Assembly: GCA_913044085.1 (NCBI GenBank)
Contig: CAJWNW010000012.1
Coordinates: 1 to 24,357, forward strand
DNA: 24,357 nucleotides
Reading direction: 5' to 3'
Source of the DNA: an uncultured Flavobacteriaceae bacterium
GTDB lineage: Bacteria; Bacteroidota; Bacteroidia; Flavobacteriales; Flavobacteriaceae
The notes below the pieces were generated by a model. The model was not told the origin of the DNA and searched no databases. It saw only the letters and a list, made by a program, of their open reading frames with translations. The translations under genes were made by a program, and so were the position numbers. Numbering within the stretch: position 1 is the first letter of the stretch; every line of letters starts with the position of its first letter. Below are positions 15,653-23,566 of the stretch, one piece after another.

Positions 15653-15764
15653 GCGCAAATTTCACACTTATTTGACATTCCAGTTTAATTTTTGTAAACT
15701 CAATGTCAATGGGGGTTTCAATACCGCTTTTGGCTTCAGCATCCTCAGCAACCTCGACTACCAT
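15645..15764 (-). CDS. Possible 39-residue small protein, convergent with the redox operon
   Basis: On the minus strand an ATG at 15764-15762 opens 39 codons ending in TAA at 15647-15645. The start reads MVVEVAEDAEAKSGIETP and the end is an alternating strand-like stretch, IDIEFTKIKLE followed by CQISVKFALN. Composition (Glu, Val, Ile, Lys; one Cys) is protein-like and unlike the Phe-rich shadow on the opposite strand. The frame is open for 12 more codons upstream, to a TGA, without a standard start. I see no promoter and do not recognise a family. It could be a small antitoxin-like or regulatory protein, the end of a decayed gene, or chance. It fills much of the 291-base stretch between the redox operon and the GH3 gene; the rest of that stretch shows no recognisable gene or exact TAnnTTTG box. 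Confidence 0.3.
   Translation of the reverse strand: MVVEVAEDAEAKSGIETPIDIEFTKIKLECQISVKFALN
15672..15709. other. Strong inverted repeat (14 paired bases) downstream of the redox operon
   Basis: TTGACATT (15672-15679) and AGTTTA (15682-15687) pair with TAAACT (15695-15700) and AATGTCAA (15702-15709). There is a small CC/C internal loop and a seven-base loop ATTTTTG. The hairpin lies 20 bases after the operon's stop codon, where a terminator is expected, but no T-run follows on either strand (TGGGGG on plus, ATAAGTG on minus). It may instead act as a 3'-end stabiliser or a protein site. It also lies inside the candidate minus-strand small ORF. Confidence 0.5.
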
Positions 15765-15943
15765 TGCGTGATTTTTTTCATGGTATTTGTTTTTATGAAA
15801 TCATACATTCAATATACATGCCAAAGGGCTTTTATTTAAATAAACCATCTGTTTTTCATAAATTATACGGGTCATAGTTGTTAAATTTTAAGCAAAAAAC
15901 AGTAATTTGGCATGGTATTTTCAACCATAATGAAAACTTATTT

Positions 15944-18853
15944 ATGCGTTCTATCCTCCCACTTTTTTTAGGCCTCAATATGTGTTTATTGGCTGCGCAA
16001 TCACCCCTAACTGCACCAGATTCATTAGCACAAAACCAATGGGTTGATAGTGTTTACAGTTCTTTGAGTACAAAGCAAAAAATAGGTCAACTTTTTATGG
16101 TTCAAGTTTTTTCTGATAAAAAAAATCTCAACAAGGCCAAACTCATCAACCTTATTGAACAGCATCAGATTGGAGGTTTGATTTATTCAAAGGGAGGTCC
16201 TGTCCGCCAAGCACATTTAAACAATGAACTACAAGCGGTTTCCAAGCTTCCTTTATTGGTGGGTATGGATGCCGAGTGGGGTTTAAACATGCGCCTTGAT
16301 TCGACATATGCATTTCCTTGGAACATGACATTAGGAGCTATAACAGACTTGGAATTGATACGACAAACAGGCCAGCACATTGGATCACATTGTAAACGAC
16401 TGGGAGTACACTTTAATTTTGCACCAGTTGTCGATATCAATACAAACCCCACAAATCCTATCATTGGCAACCGTTCTTTTGGTGAAGACAAGCAAAATGT
16501 TACAGAAAAAGCTTTGGCTTTTATGCAAGGTCTCCAAATCACTGGTGTTTTGGCCAATGCCAAGCACTTTCCTGGTCATGGCGATACCGATAAAGATTCT
16601 CATAAAACCTTACCCACGGTTCGCTTTGGTAAAAAACGTCTTCAAAACGTAGAATTATATCCCTACAAAATTTTGATTAAAAACGGCTTGTCAAGTGTCA
16701 TGGTGGCCCATTTAAATGTACCTGCACTGGAACCTAAAAGCCAATATCCCTCTTCTTTGTCCGAACGCATTGTAAGCAAGCTTTTAAAATCAAAGCTCGA
16801 TTTTAAGGGATTGATCTTCACAGACGCATTAGATATGAAAGGCGTTTCAAATTACAGCACAGCGGGTGCCATTGATTTGCAAGCCTTCAGGGCGGGTAAC
16901 GATGTTTTGTTGATGTCTGAAGACGTCAGTCAAGGCATCAAAAAAATAACAGCTGCCTATGATTCTGGAGACATTACAGAGGCCCGTTTGGCCCATTCTG
17001 TCAAAAAGATTTTAAGCGCTAAATATAAAGTAGGTTTACATATGTATCAGCCTGTAGCGACTGAAAATCTTATTGAAGAATTGAACCGTCCAATAGACGA
17101 TGTTTTGTATGAGCATTTGATGCAAAATGCACATACAATTGTTAAAAATAAAAATTCATCTATCCCAATAAAAGATTTGCAATTACAGAACGTTGCCTAC
17201 CTTCCGATGGGAGACGATTCAGGCGATGCATTTTACAATGCATTGCAACAATATACGAAGGTGGATAAAATTGAATCTCAAACCCTGGATGCGGTGGTTG
17301 CTTCTTTAAAATCTTACAGTTCTGTAATAATCGGATTCCATAAATCCAATTTAAGTCCCTGGAAATCTTATCAATTTTCGAATAAGGAATTGGTTTGGTT
17401 GCAAGAAATTGCCCGTCAAAATAAAGTAATTTTATCGGTCTTTGCTAAGCCCTATGCCTTAAATGCTTTAAAATCATTTTCAAACATAGAAAGTATTTTG
17501 TTGGCTTATCAAAACAGTGAAATTTCTCAGCGCGTTGCCGCTCAAATTATTTTTGGTGCTTTGCCCGCCAAAGGAAAATTACCTGTAAGTATTTCCAACT
17601 CCTCTTTTAAGGTCGGTCAAGGAATTCAAACTCAAGCATTGGGAAGATTGGCTTATGGTGTTCCAGAAAGTGTAGGCATGAGTTCTAGGCGGCTCCTAAA
17701 GTTGGATTCTATGGCCCATTTGGCGATCGATAAAAAGATGACGCCTGGCTTACAACTCCTTGTGGCACGTAAAGGCAAGGTCGTTTACCACAAAAGTTTT
17801 GGTCACCATACTTATGAAAACAAGATAAAGGTTTCCCCCAACGACTTGTACGATGTGGCCTCACTGACTAAAATTTTAGTTACACTGCCTCTGCTTATGG
17901 AGTTGGTAGATTTGGGTGTAGTTAACTTAGACGACCGCTTGGAAACCTTATTGCCAAGCTACAAAAATTCTAATAAAGCCCACATCACTCTCAAAGAAAT
18001 GTTATCGCATTTTGCCCAACTAAAACCTTGGATCCCGTTTTACTCCGCTACTTTAGATTCCGTCACCCAAAAACCTCATTCAGATTTTTTTAGACCTGAA
18101 AAATCCTTGGATTTTCCGATTCAAATTTCGGACAATACATTTCTTCGCGCCGATTTTACCGATAGTATTCATGAAAACATTTTTGCATCCGAGCTCTTGA
18201 AAAAGCGCAACTACCGCTACAGTGACTTGCCTTACTATATTTTAAAGGAATTTATTGAGAACCATTACGAACTTCCATTAAATGATTTGATTCAACAACA
18301 CTTTTACAGTTCTATAGGCGCCAATTCTTCCACCTATCTTCCTTTAAGTCGCTTCGATAAAACTCAAATCATTCCTACAGAACAGGACAATTATTTTCGC
18401 TTTGAAAAGGTTCATGGTCATGTGCACGATATGGGCGCTGCCATGCAAAATGGAGTGGGGGGGCATGCCGGTTTATTCAGTACGGCGAATGATGTGGCCA
18501 AGCTGATGCAAATGTATTTGCAAAATGGGACTTATGGCGGAGAAAACTTTATCAAACCTCAAACCATTACTGCTTTTAACAGCTGTTATTATTGTGATGA
18601 AGATAACAGAAGAGGAGTGGGCTTTGATAAACCCCAACTGGAAGAAGATGGCCCTACTTGTGGTTGTGTGTCCATGCAAAGTTTTGGGCATTCGGGATTT
18701 ACAGGCACCTTTGCTTGGGCCGATCCTAAGGAAGCGATTATTTATGTATTTTTGTCCAACCGAACATATCCCGATTCCAAGAACAACCGCTTGCTTGAGG
18801 ACAATATTCGGACCGAAATCCAACGCTTTATTCAAGAAGCCATTACAGATTAA
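15944..18853 (+). CDS. Secreted GH3 NagZ-like beta-N-acetylglucosaminidase fused to a class C beta-lactamase/AmiE-like domain
   Basis: The 969-residue protein has two catalytic modules. After a signal peptide (MRSILPLFLGLNMCLLAAQ, cut near residue 19) comes a GH3 domain (about 35-370) with the NagZ motif KHFPGHGDTDKDSH (207-220), whose Asp218/His220 form the acid/base pair, and nucleophile Asp294 in FTDALDM. A GH3 C-terminal-like linker spans about 390-560. The last 390 residues are a serine beta-lactamase/esterase fold: SLTK with Ser640 and Lys643, YSD at 759-761 in place of YxN, and HSG at 916-918. In Bacillus, NagZ and the beta-lactamase-like amidase AmiE are separate neighbours acting in turn: NagZ removes GlcNAc, AmiE removes the peptide from MurNAc. 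A single chain doing both is the natural inference. ATG 15944 was chosen over 15878 because it starts the signal peptide directly. bshA starts one base after the stop. Confidence 0.92.
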   Translation: MRSILPLFLGLNMCLLAAQSPLTAPDSLAQNQWVDSVYSSLSTKQKIGQLFMVQVFSDKKNLNKAKLINLIEQHQIGGLIYSKGGPVRQAHLNNELQAVSKLPLLVGMDAEWGLNMRLDSTYAFPWNMTLGAITDLELIRQTGQHIGSHCKRLGVHFNFAPVVDINTNPTNPIIGNRSFGEDKQNVTEKALAFMQGLQITGVLANAKHFPGHGDTDKDSHKTLPTVRFGKKRLQNVELYPYKILIKNGLSSVMVAHLNVPALEPKSQYPSSLSERIVSKLLKSKLDFKGLIFTDALDMKGVSNYSTAGAIDLQAFRAGNDVLLMSEDVSQGIKKITAAYDSGDITEARLAHSVKKILSAKYKVGLHMYQPVATENLIEELNRPIDDVLYEHLMQNAHTIVKNKNSSIPIKDLQLQNVAYLPMGDDSGDAFYNALQQYTKVDKIESQTLDAVVASLKSYSSVIIGFHKSNLSPWKSYQFSNKELVWLQEIARQNKVILSVFAKPYALNALKSFSNIESILLAYQNSEISQRVAAQIIFGALPAKGKLPVSISNSSFKVGQGIQTQALGRLAYGVPESVGMSSRRLLKLDSMAHLAIDKKMTPGLQLLVARKGKVVYHKSFGHHTYENKIKVSPNDLYDVASLTKILVTLPLLMELVDLGVVNLDDRLETLLPSYKNSNKAHITLKEMLSHFAQLKPWIPFYSATLDSVTQKPHSDFFRPEKSLDFPIQISDNTFLRADFTDSIHENIFASELLKKRNYRYSDLPYYILKEFIENHYELPLNDLIQQHFYSSIGANSSTYLPLSRFDKTQIIPTEQDNYFRFEKVHGHVHDMGAAMQNGVGGHAGLFSTANDVAKLMQMYLQNGTYGGENFIKPQTITAFNSCYYCDEDNRRGVGFDKPQLEEDGPTCGCVSMQSFGHSGFTGTFAWADPKEAIIYVFLSNRTYPDSKNNRLLEDNIRTEIQRFIQEAITD

Positions 18854-18854
18854 A

Positions 18855-19991
18855 ATGAAAATAGGAATTGTTTGTTATCCCACCTTTGGCGGCAGTGGCG
18901 TGATTGCTACAGAGCTTGGCCTAGAGTTGTCTCGAAAAGGGCATGAAGTCCATTTTATAACATACCGACAGCCTGTACGGCTTGAATTGATTAGCGAAAA
19001 TGTTCATTTTCACGAAGTTAATGTGCCAGATTACCCATTATTTCACTACCAGCCCTATGAATTGGCATTGTCTAGTAAGATTGTGGACATGGTCAAAATG
19101 TATAAAATTGATGTATTGCATGTGCATTATGCCATCCCACATGCCTACGCTGGCTATATGGCTAAACAAATGTTACATCAAGAAGGCATTATATTGCCAA
19201 TTGTGACTACCTTACACGGTACAGACGTTACGCTTGTGGGGAGCCATCCTTTTTACAAAACAGCAGTAACTTTTAGTATTAATCAATCTGATGCCGTTAC
19301 ATCAGTATCTGAAAGTTTAAAAGACGTAACCCAAAGGTTGTTTGATACCCAGAAAGATATCAATGTCATTCCAAATTTTATAGATTTAAACAAGTACAAA
19401 GAGACTGTCAACTTATGTCCACGAGGGCTTTTAGCAAGCGCTGAAGAGCGCGTGATAACTCACGTGAGTAATTTTAGACCTGTAAAACGCATTCCTGATG
19501 TGGTTCACATCTTTAATAACATTCAAAAAGAAATCCCATCTAAATTGATGATGGTTGGAGAGGGCCCCGAGCGTGCTTATGCCGAACGTCTCTGTGCACA
19601 ACTTGAAATTCAAGAACGCGTGGTGTTTTTAGGAAATAGCAACGAAGTCAATAAAATTTTATGTTTCAGTGATTTATTTCTTTTGCCTTCAGAAACTGAA
19701 AGTTTTGGATTATCTGCCTTGGAAGCCATGGCGTCAGGCGTTCCTGTCATTTCAAGTGATTCTGGTGGTTTACCAGAAGTTAATATTGATGGTCTCTCAG
19801 GGTTTTTAAGCCCAGTGGGAGATATAGAAACTATGTCCAAAAATGCACTTCACATTTTAAAAGATTCTGATAGGCTTGAAACCTTTAAAATGGCTGCAAA
19901 ATCCGTCGCCTCTAAATTTAATATTCATCAAATTGTTTCCAGTTATGAAACGGTTTACGAAACTGCTCTAAAAAATTGTAACTCAATTTAA
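18855..19991 (+). CDS. bshA: N-acetyl-alpha-D-glucosaminyl L-malate synthase (bacillithiol synthesis, first step)
   Basis: This GT4 glycosyltransferase joins GlcNAc from UDP-GlcNAc to L-malate, the first step of bacillithiol synthesis. The 378-residue protein aligns by eye with Bacillus BshA from end to end: KIGIVCYP and the donor loop GGSGVIATELG (12-22), HFITYRQPVRL, HYAIPHA (91-97), TLHGTDVTLVG (119-129), HVSNFRPVKR (203-212), VGEGPE (234-239), and the EX7E motif from Glu282 to Glu290 within ESFGLSALEAM. The ATG at 18855 lies one base after the GH3 stop and begins directly with the conserved N-terminus; longer open frame upstream only overlaps the GH3 gene and was rejected. The later enzymes BshB and BshC are not in the window. 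Tight spacing implies co-transcription with the GH3 gene. Confidence 0.95.
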   Translation: MKIGIVCYPTFGGSGVIATELGLELSRKGHEVHFITYRQPVRLELISENVHFHEVNVPDYPLFHYQPYELALSSKIVDMVKMYKIDVLHVHYAIPHAYAGYMAKQMLHQEGIILPIVTTLHGTDVTLVGSHPFYKTAVTFSINQSDAVTSVSESLKDVTQRLFDTQKDINVIPNFIDLNKYKETVNLCPRGLLASAEERVITHVSNFRPVKRIPDVVHIFNNIQKEIPSKLMMVGEGPERAYAERLCAQLEIQERVVFLGNSNEVNKILCFSDLFLLPSETESFGLSALEAMASGVPVISSDSGGLPEVNIDGLSGFLSPVGDIETMSKNALHILKDSDRLETFKMAAKSVASKFNIHQIVSSYETVYETALKNCNSI

Positions 19992-20053
19992 TGGCTGCTA
20001 GCGCATATTTTCTTAATTTTACTCCTTAGTATTAATCAAAATGCTTAGTCATT

Positions 20054-21118
20054 ATGGCTGGAAATTCATTCGGAAACGTTTTTAAATTAACAACCTTCGG
20101 GGAATCTCATGGCCCTGCCATTGGCGGTGTAATTGATGGGTGCCCTGCAGGCGTTTCTATTGACCTTGATAAAATTCAACAAGAGATGGACCGCCGAAAG
20201 CCTGGCCAATCTAAGATTGTGACCCAACGTAAAGAACTCGATACAGTCGAATTTCAATCGGGAATTTTTGAAGGCGTCACCACTGGAACGCCTATAGGAT
20301 TTATCATTAAAAATACAGATCAAAAATCAAAGGATTACAGCCACATCAAAGATGTATTTCGTCCCAGCCACGCCGATTTTACTTACAACGAAAAATATGG
20401 GAAAAGAGACTACAGAGGTGGTGGCCGCAGCTCGGCCAGAGAAACCGCTTGTCGGGTGGTTGCAGGTGCCATTGCAAAACAATTTTTAAGTGGTATTTCC
20501 ATAACAGCTTATACCTCTTCTGTTGGAACCATTTCTTTGGGAAATAACCATCACCAATTGGATTTATCACAAACCGAATCCAATATCGTTCGCTGTCCTG
20601 ATGTAACTGTAGCTGAGGCCATGATTGAAAAAATAAAAGCCATCCGAAAAGAAGGGGATACCATAGGTGGTACGGTTTCTTGTGTCCTAAAGAATGTGCC
20701 CGTGGGCCTCGGAGAGCCAGTTTACGATAGATTACACGCCCAACTGGGAAAAGCCATGTTGTCCATTAATGCTGTCAAAGGATTTGAGTATGGTTCTGGT
20801 TTTGAAGGAGTTAAAATGAAAGGCAGCGCCCATAATGACGCTTTCAATGCTGATGGCACTACCAAGACCAACCATTCGGGTGGCATTCAAGGGGGTATCA
20901 GCAATGGAATGGATATATATTTTAATGTGGCTTTTAAACCTGTTGCCACGGTGATGCAATCTCAAGACACTATTGATAAAGCTGGTAATTCGGTAAAAAT
21001 GCATGGTAAGGGCCGTCACGACCCTTGTGTGGTGCCGCGTGCCGTACCTATTGTAGAAGCCATGGCAGCATTGGTCTTGGCAGATTTCACACTGCTTAAT
21101 CGTCTTTCAAAAAAATAA
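20054..21118 (+). CDS. aroC: Chorismate synthase
   Basis: This enzyme converts EPSP to chorismate, the last common step to aromatic amino acids, folate and menaquinone, using reduced FMN. The 354-residue protein is full length and has the three family signatures: FGESHGPAIGGVIDGCPAG (residues 15-33, His19), a central RPSHAD (103-108, His106) with YRGGGRSSARET (120-131), and the C-terminal GKGRHDPCVVPRAVPIVEAM. The NADPH-side DRRKPGQ (46-52) is also present. There is no fused flavin reductase, so it is the monofunctional form. The ATG at 20054 fits the usual MAGNSFG start. It lies 62 bases after bshA, with no exact TAnnTTTG box between them, and four bases before the symporter, so transcription with its neighbours is likely. 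Its product feeds the menaquinone pool used by the redox pair upstream. Confidence 0.98.
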   Translation: MAGNSFGNVFKLTTFGESHGPAIGGVIDGCPAGVSIDLDKIQQEMDRRKPGQSKIVTQRKELDTVEFQSGIFEGVTTGTPIGFIIKNTDQKSKDYSHIKDVFRPSHADFTYNEKYGKRDYRGGGRSSARETACRVVAGAIAKQFLSGISITAYTSSVGTISLGNNHHQLDLSQTESNIVRCPDVTVAEAMIEKIKAIRKEGDTIGGTVSCVLKNVPVGLGEPVYDRLHAQLGKAMLSINAVKGFEYGSGFEGVKMKGSAHNDAFNADGTTKTNHSGGIQGGISNGMDIYFNVAFKPVATVMQSQDTIDKAGNSVKMHGKGRHDPCVVPRAVPIVEAMAALVLADFTLLNRLSKK

Positions 21119-21122
21119 TATT

Positions 21123-22448
21123 ATGAAATCTATGGCCTTGCATTGGAAAATATTAATTGGCATGCTTTTGGGCGTAATTTTTGGTTTTTTGATGCTTCAA
21201 ATTGAATGGGGTGCTGCTTTTATTGCAGCATGGATCAAGCCTTTGGGAATTATTTTTGTAAAACTACTCAAGTTAATTGCAGTACCTTTGATTTTAGCAT
21301 CTCTAATTAAGGGAATCTCAGACTTAAAAGACATTTCAAAATTTGCTTCTATTGGTTTAAAGACCATTGTTATTTACGTTTTTACTACCGTAGTGGCCAT
21401 CAGCATTGGCTTGACTTTGGTTAATATTTTTAATCCTGGTGATGGGGTTTCAGACGCCACTATTTCTAAATTAACGGCAACCTATGCCAACAACAGCAGT
21501 GTGCAAGGCAAGATTGCAGAGGCTGGCCGCCAGCAAGACAGCGGTCCACTTGATTTTGTAGTAGATATGGTTCCAGAAAATGCGTTTTCTGCCCTTAGCA
21601 ACAACAAATTGATGTTGCAAGTTATTTTTCTGTCTATTTTCTTGGGGATTTCTTTATTGCTTATTGGCGAGAAACGCGCCAAACCGTTAAAAGATGTATT
21701 TGATTCTCTGAATGATGTGGTTTTAAAAATGGTAGACTTGATCATGTTAACAGCTCCTTATGCTGTGTTTGCGCTTTTGGCCAACGTTGTGGTTTCATCA
21801 GGTGATCCAGAACTTTTATATGCACTTTTGTTTTACGCTTCTGTCGTTGTGGGCGGTTTACTTTTAATGGTCTGTTTTTATCTTCTTGTTTTGGCCTTTG
21901 TGGTCAAAAAGAATCCCTTTTGGTTTTTAAAGCAAATTAGTCCCGCGCAATTGCTGGCCTTTTCGACCAGCAGCAGTGCTGCCACGCTTCCAGTGACCAT
22001 GGAACGGGTGGAGGAGCATGTTGGTGTTGATAAGGAAGTGTCTAGTTTTGTGTTGCCAGTTGGTGCGACCATCAATATGGATGGAACCAGCCTTTACCAA
22101 GCTGTTGCCGCTGTTTTTATCGCACAAGCGCTTAATTTTGATTTAACATTTGCAGACCAATTGATGATTGTACTTACCGCTCTTTTGGCCTCCATAGGTA
22201 GTGCGGCTGTACCCGGTGCTGGTATGGTGATGTTGGTCATTGTTTTAGAATCTGTGGGCTTTCCAGCAGATAAGCTGGCCATTGGATTGGCCTTGATTTT
22301 TGCGGTAGACCGACCCCTAGATATGTGTAGGACGGTTATTAATGTCACTGGAGATGCTACAGTTTCTACCCTCATTGCCAAACTTGAAGGCAAACTGCAC
22401 GACCCTAAACCTAAAGACTGGGACGATCATTTAGAAGCTGTGAAGTGA
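21123..22448 (+). CDS. Dicarboxylate/amino acid:cation symporter (DAACS), predicted glutamate/aspartate type
   Basis: This inner-membrane transporter takes up acidic amino acids or C4-dicarboxylates with Na+ or H+. The 441-residue protein shows the GltPh/GltP architecture: six N-terminal helices, hairpin HP1 with serine-rich STSSSAATLP (281-290), TM7 NMDGTS (318-323), HP2 SIGSAAVPGAG (358-368) and TM8 DRPLDMCRTVINVTGD (396-411). By alignment with GltPh, Asp400 matches Asp394 and Arg403 matches Arg397, the residues that bind the substrate amino group and side-chain carboxylate; Asn407 and Asp411 match ion-site residues. Arg at 403 favours acidic substrates over neutral ones. A polar loop near 105-150 is longer than in the archaeal protein. 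It starts four bases after aroC, so probably shares its transcript. Ion preference is not determined. Confidence 0.93.
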   Translation: MKSMALHWKILIGMLLGVIFGFLMLQIEWGAAFIAAWIKPLGIIFVKLLKLIAVPLILASLIKGISDLKDISKFASIGLKTIVIYVFTTVVAISIGLTLVNIFNPGDGVSDATISKLTATYANNSSVQGKIAEAGRQQDSGPLDFVVDMVPENAFSALSNNKLMLQVIFLSIFLGISLLLIGEKRAKPLKDVFDSLNDVVLKMVDLIMLTAPYAVFALLANVVVSSGDPELLYALLFYASVVVGGLLLMVCFYLLVLAFVVKKNPFWFLKQISPAQLLAFSTSSSAATLPVTMERVEEHVGVDKEVSSFVLPVGATINMDGTSLYQAVAAVFIAQALNFDLTFADQLMIVLTALLASIGSAAVPGAGMVMLVIVLESVGFPADKLAIGLALIFAVDRPLDMCRTVINVTGDATVSTLIAKLEGKLHDPKPKDWDDHLEAVK

Positions 22449-22485
22449 TTTAAATATATTTTGATGATTACCTTTTTTATTTTGC

Positions 22486-22617
22486 ATGCAAGAACTTAAA
22501 GATATTGCCAGTGATATAATTCCAATTGTGATAATTTGTGTCAGTTTCATTTTATGTAGTTTTTGGGTTTTTATTATTGTTTTAATGGCTTACAATCGAA
22601 GACCGTATTCGAATTAG
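22486..22617 (+). CDS. Possible 43-residue single-pass membrane small protein
   Basis: An ATG at 22486, 37 bases after the symporter stop, opens 43 codons to TAG at 22615-22617. The product begins MQELKDIASD, has one hydrophobic helix (about residues 11-35, rich in Ile, Val, Phe with Cys18 and Cys24) and ends MAYNRRPYSN. The arginine pair after the helix predicts a cytosolic C-terminus. Such a clean charged-hydrophobic-basic layout in a 43-codon frame is unusual for random AT-rich DNA, although AT-rich DNA does favour hydrophobic codons. It could be a small partner of the preceding transporter or an independent membrane peptide. A hairpin follows its stop by two bases, as expected at the end of a transcribed gene. 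I do not recognise a family. Confidence 0.5.
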   Translation: MQELKDIASDIIPIVIICVSFILCSFWVFIIVLMAYNRRPYSN

Positions 22618-22619
22618 AC

Positions 22620-22638
22620 ACCAAATATTTTATTTGGT
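22620..22638. terminator. Hairpin between convergent units, possible bidirectional terminator
   Basis: ACCAAATA (22620-22627) and TATTTGGT (22631-22638) form a perfect 8-bp stem with a TTT loop. It lies two bases after the small ORF stop and 74 bases beyond the 3' end of the minus-strand gene, the right place for a shared terminator. No T-run follows on either strand, so intrinsic termination would be weak. Confidence 0.4.
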
Positions 22639-22711
22639 CACGTATTGTGGTTGAAATTTTAAATTATTAAGCTGTTAGATAACGCTTTTTCTGCTCTTTT
22701 TGGTGTGGTGT

Positions 22712-23566
22712 TTAAAGCAGTGCTCTTAGTTGATTAATGTCTAATTTTTGAGAAATCAGCTTTAATTCTAAGAGTTTGTTTTGTACATTTTCGAGGGTCT
22801 CTTTTTGGATGTTCTTTTGAGACCATTCGGTTTGCGCAAGCCATGCTTGGACATCTTCGCGCTTTTGACCATAGCGTTTGGAGAGGATTGTATCAATGCC
22901 TGCAATATTTTTGAATTCTTTGGTGATAAGATTGATGGTTTCAAGAATCGATTTCAGTGTGAATGTTTCATTTTTAATGAATGAATCTGTAGCTGCAATT
23001 ACAAAACACGGCCAGGGGGTAGGGCACTCACCAATGCGTCTAAAAACACCACTGTCAACCAAGGGCTTGGTTGTGTATTTTTCCCACAGAAAGTAATCGG
23101 CTTCACTTTCTGTAAGTGCCCTGACACCGCCCTCTAAATTTTTAATGATTTTAAAATGTAATTCCCTTGTTGTATTCCAACCCAGTTTTTGTGCCTGTAA
23201 ATACGCCATGAGATGTGAGCCTGAACCCATGCGGCTGATGGCTGCTTGAGTGTTTTTTAACTCTGAAACTTTGGTGTAGTTTGATTTAGTGGCCACATGA
23301 ATTCCCCATATCAAAGGCGATTTAACAAAAGTTTGTACAATTTTACTTGAAATACCATCCGAGATTGCTTTAATGATACCCTCGGTTAAAACGATGGCTA
23401 TATCTATGGAATTCTGTTTTAGCGCTTCAGTCATTTGTCCAGTTCCCCCCGGACAGTCCACCCAACGTAAATCAATGCCTTGAGCTTTAAATGCATTTTT
23501 TTTTAAGCCAATATACCAAGCATAATTAAAGTGTTCTGGAACCCCGCCAATGCGTACTGTTTTCAT
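22712..23566 (-). CDS. Cytosolic substrate-binding-protein-fold protein (NMT1/THI5/SsuA-like)
   Basis: The 284-residue protein has the two-lobe fold signature of NMT1-like ABC substrate-binding proteins: RIGGVPEHFNYAWYIGLKK at the start, GIDLRWVDCPGGTGQMTEAL (about 35-54), DIAIVLTEG (about 60-68), SRMGSGSHLMAYL (about 115-127) and CPTPWPCFVIAA (about 186-197). It has no signal peptide or lipobox, and no permease or ATPase gene is adjacent. That suggests a cytosolic enzyme or sensor rather than a transporter part; the same fold is used by enzymes such as THI5 and MqnA/MqnD. The true start is the ATG at 23566-23564, which overlaps the upstream stop as TGATG, so it is translationally coupled to the nucleoside phosphorylase. 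Its ligand is unknown; coupling suggests a nucleoside- or base-related small molecule. Confidence 0.75.
   Translation of the reverse strand: MKTVRIGGVPEHFNYAWYIGLKKNAFKAQGIDLRWVDCPGGTGQMTEALKQNSIDIAIVLTEGIIKAISDGISSKIVQTFVKSPLIWGIHVATKSNYTKVSELKNTQAAISRMGSGSHLMAYLQAQKLGWNTTRELHFKIIKNLEGGVRALTESEADYFLWEKYTTKPLVDSGVFRRIGECPTPWPCFVIAATDSFIKNETFTLKSILETINLITKEFKNIAGIDTILSKRYGQKREDVQAWLAQTEWSQKNIQKETLENVQNKLLELKLISQKLDINQLRALL

Noticed and set aside
15621..15839. Plus-strand 72-codon frame overlapping the redox operon end
   Set aside because: It begins inside the known gene, is rich in Phe/Tyr/Asn as random AT-rich DNA gives, and shows no recognisable motif.
15878..15943. An upstream TTG start giving 22 extra residues on the GH3 fusion
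   Set aside because: The extra residues are polar and would precede a complete signal peptide that begins at the ATG at 15944.
16183..16563. 126-codon minus-strand frame inside the GH3 gene
   Set aside because: It lies fully antisense to the NagZ motif region and shows no motif or start context.
18473..18835. 120-codon minus-strand frame in the beta-lactamase-like region
   Set aside because: It is antisense to conserved catalytic sequence (the HSG motif region) and shows no feature of its own.
18525..18854. A 110-codon upstream extension of bshA overlapping the GH3 gene
   Set aside because: The conserved BshA N-terminus (KIGIVCYP) begins at the ATG at 18855, one base after the GH3 stop; the extension lies out of frame inside a clearly coding region.
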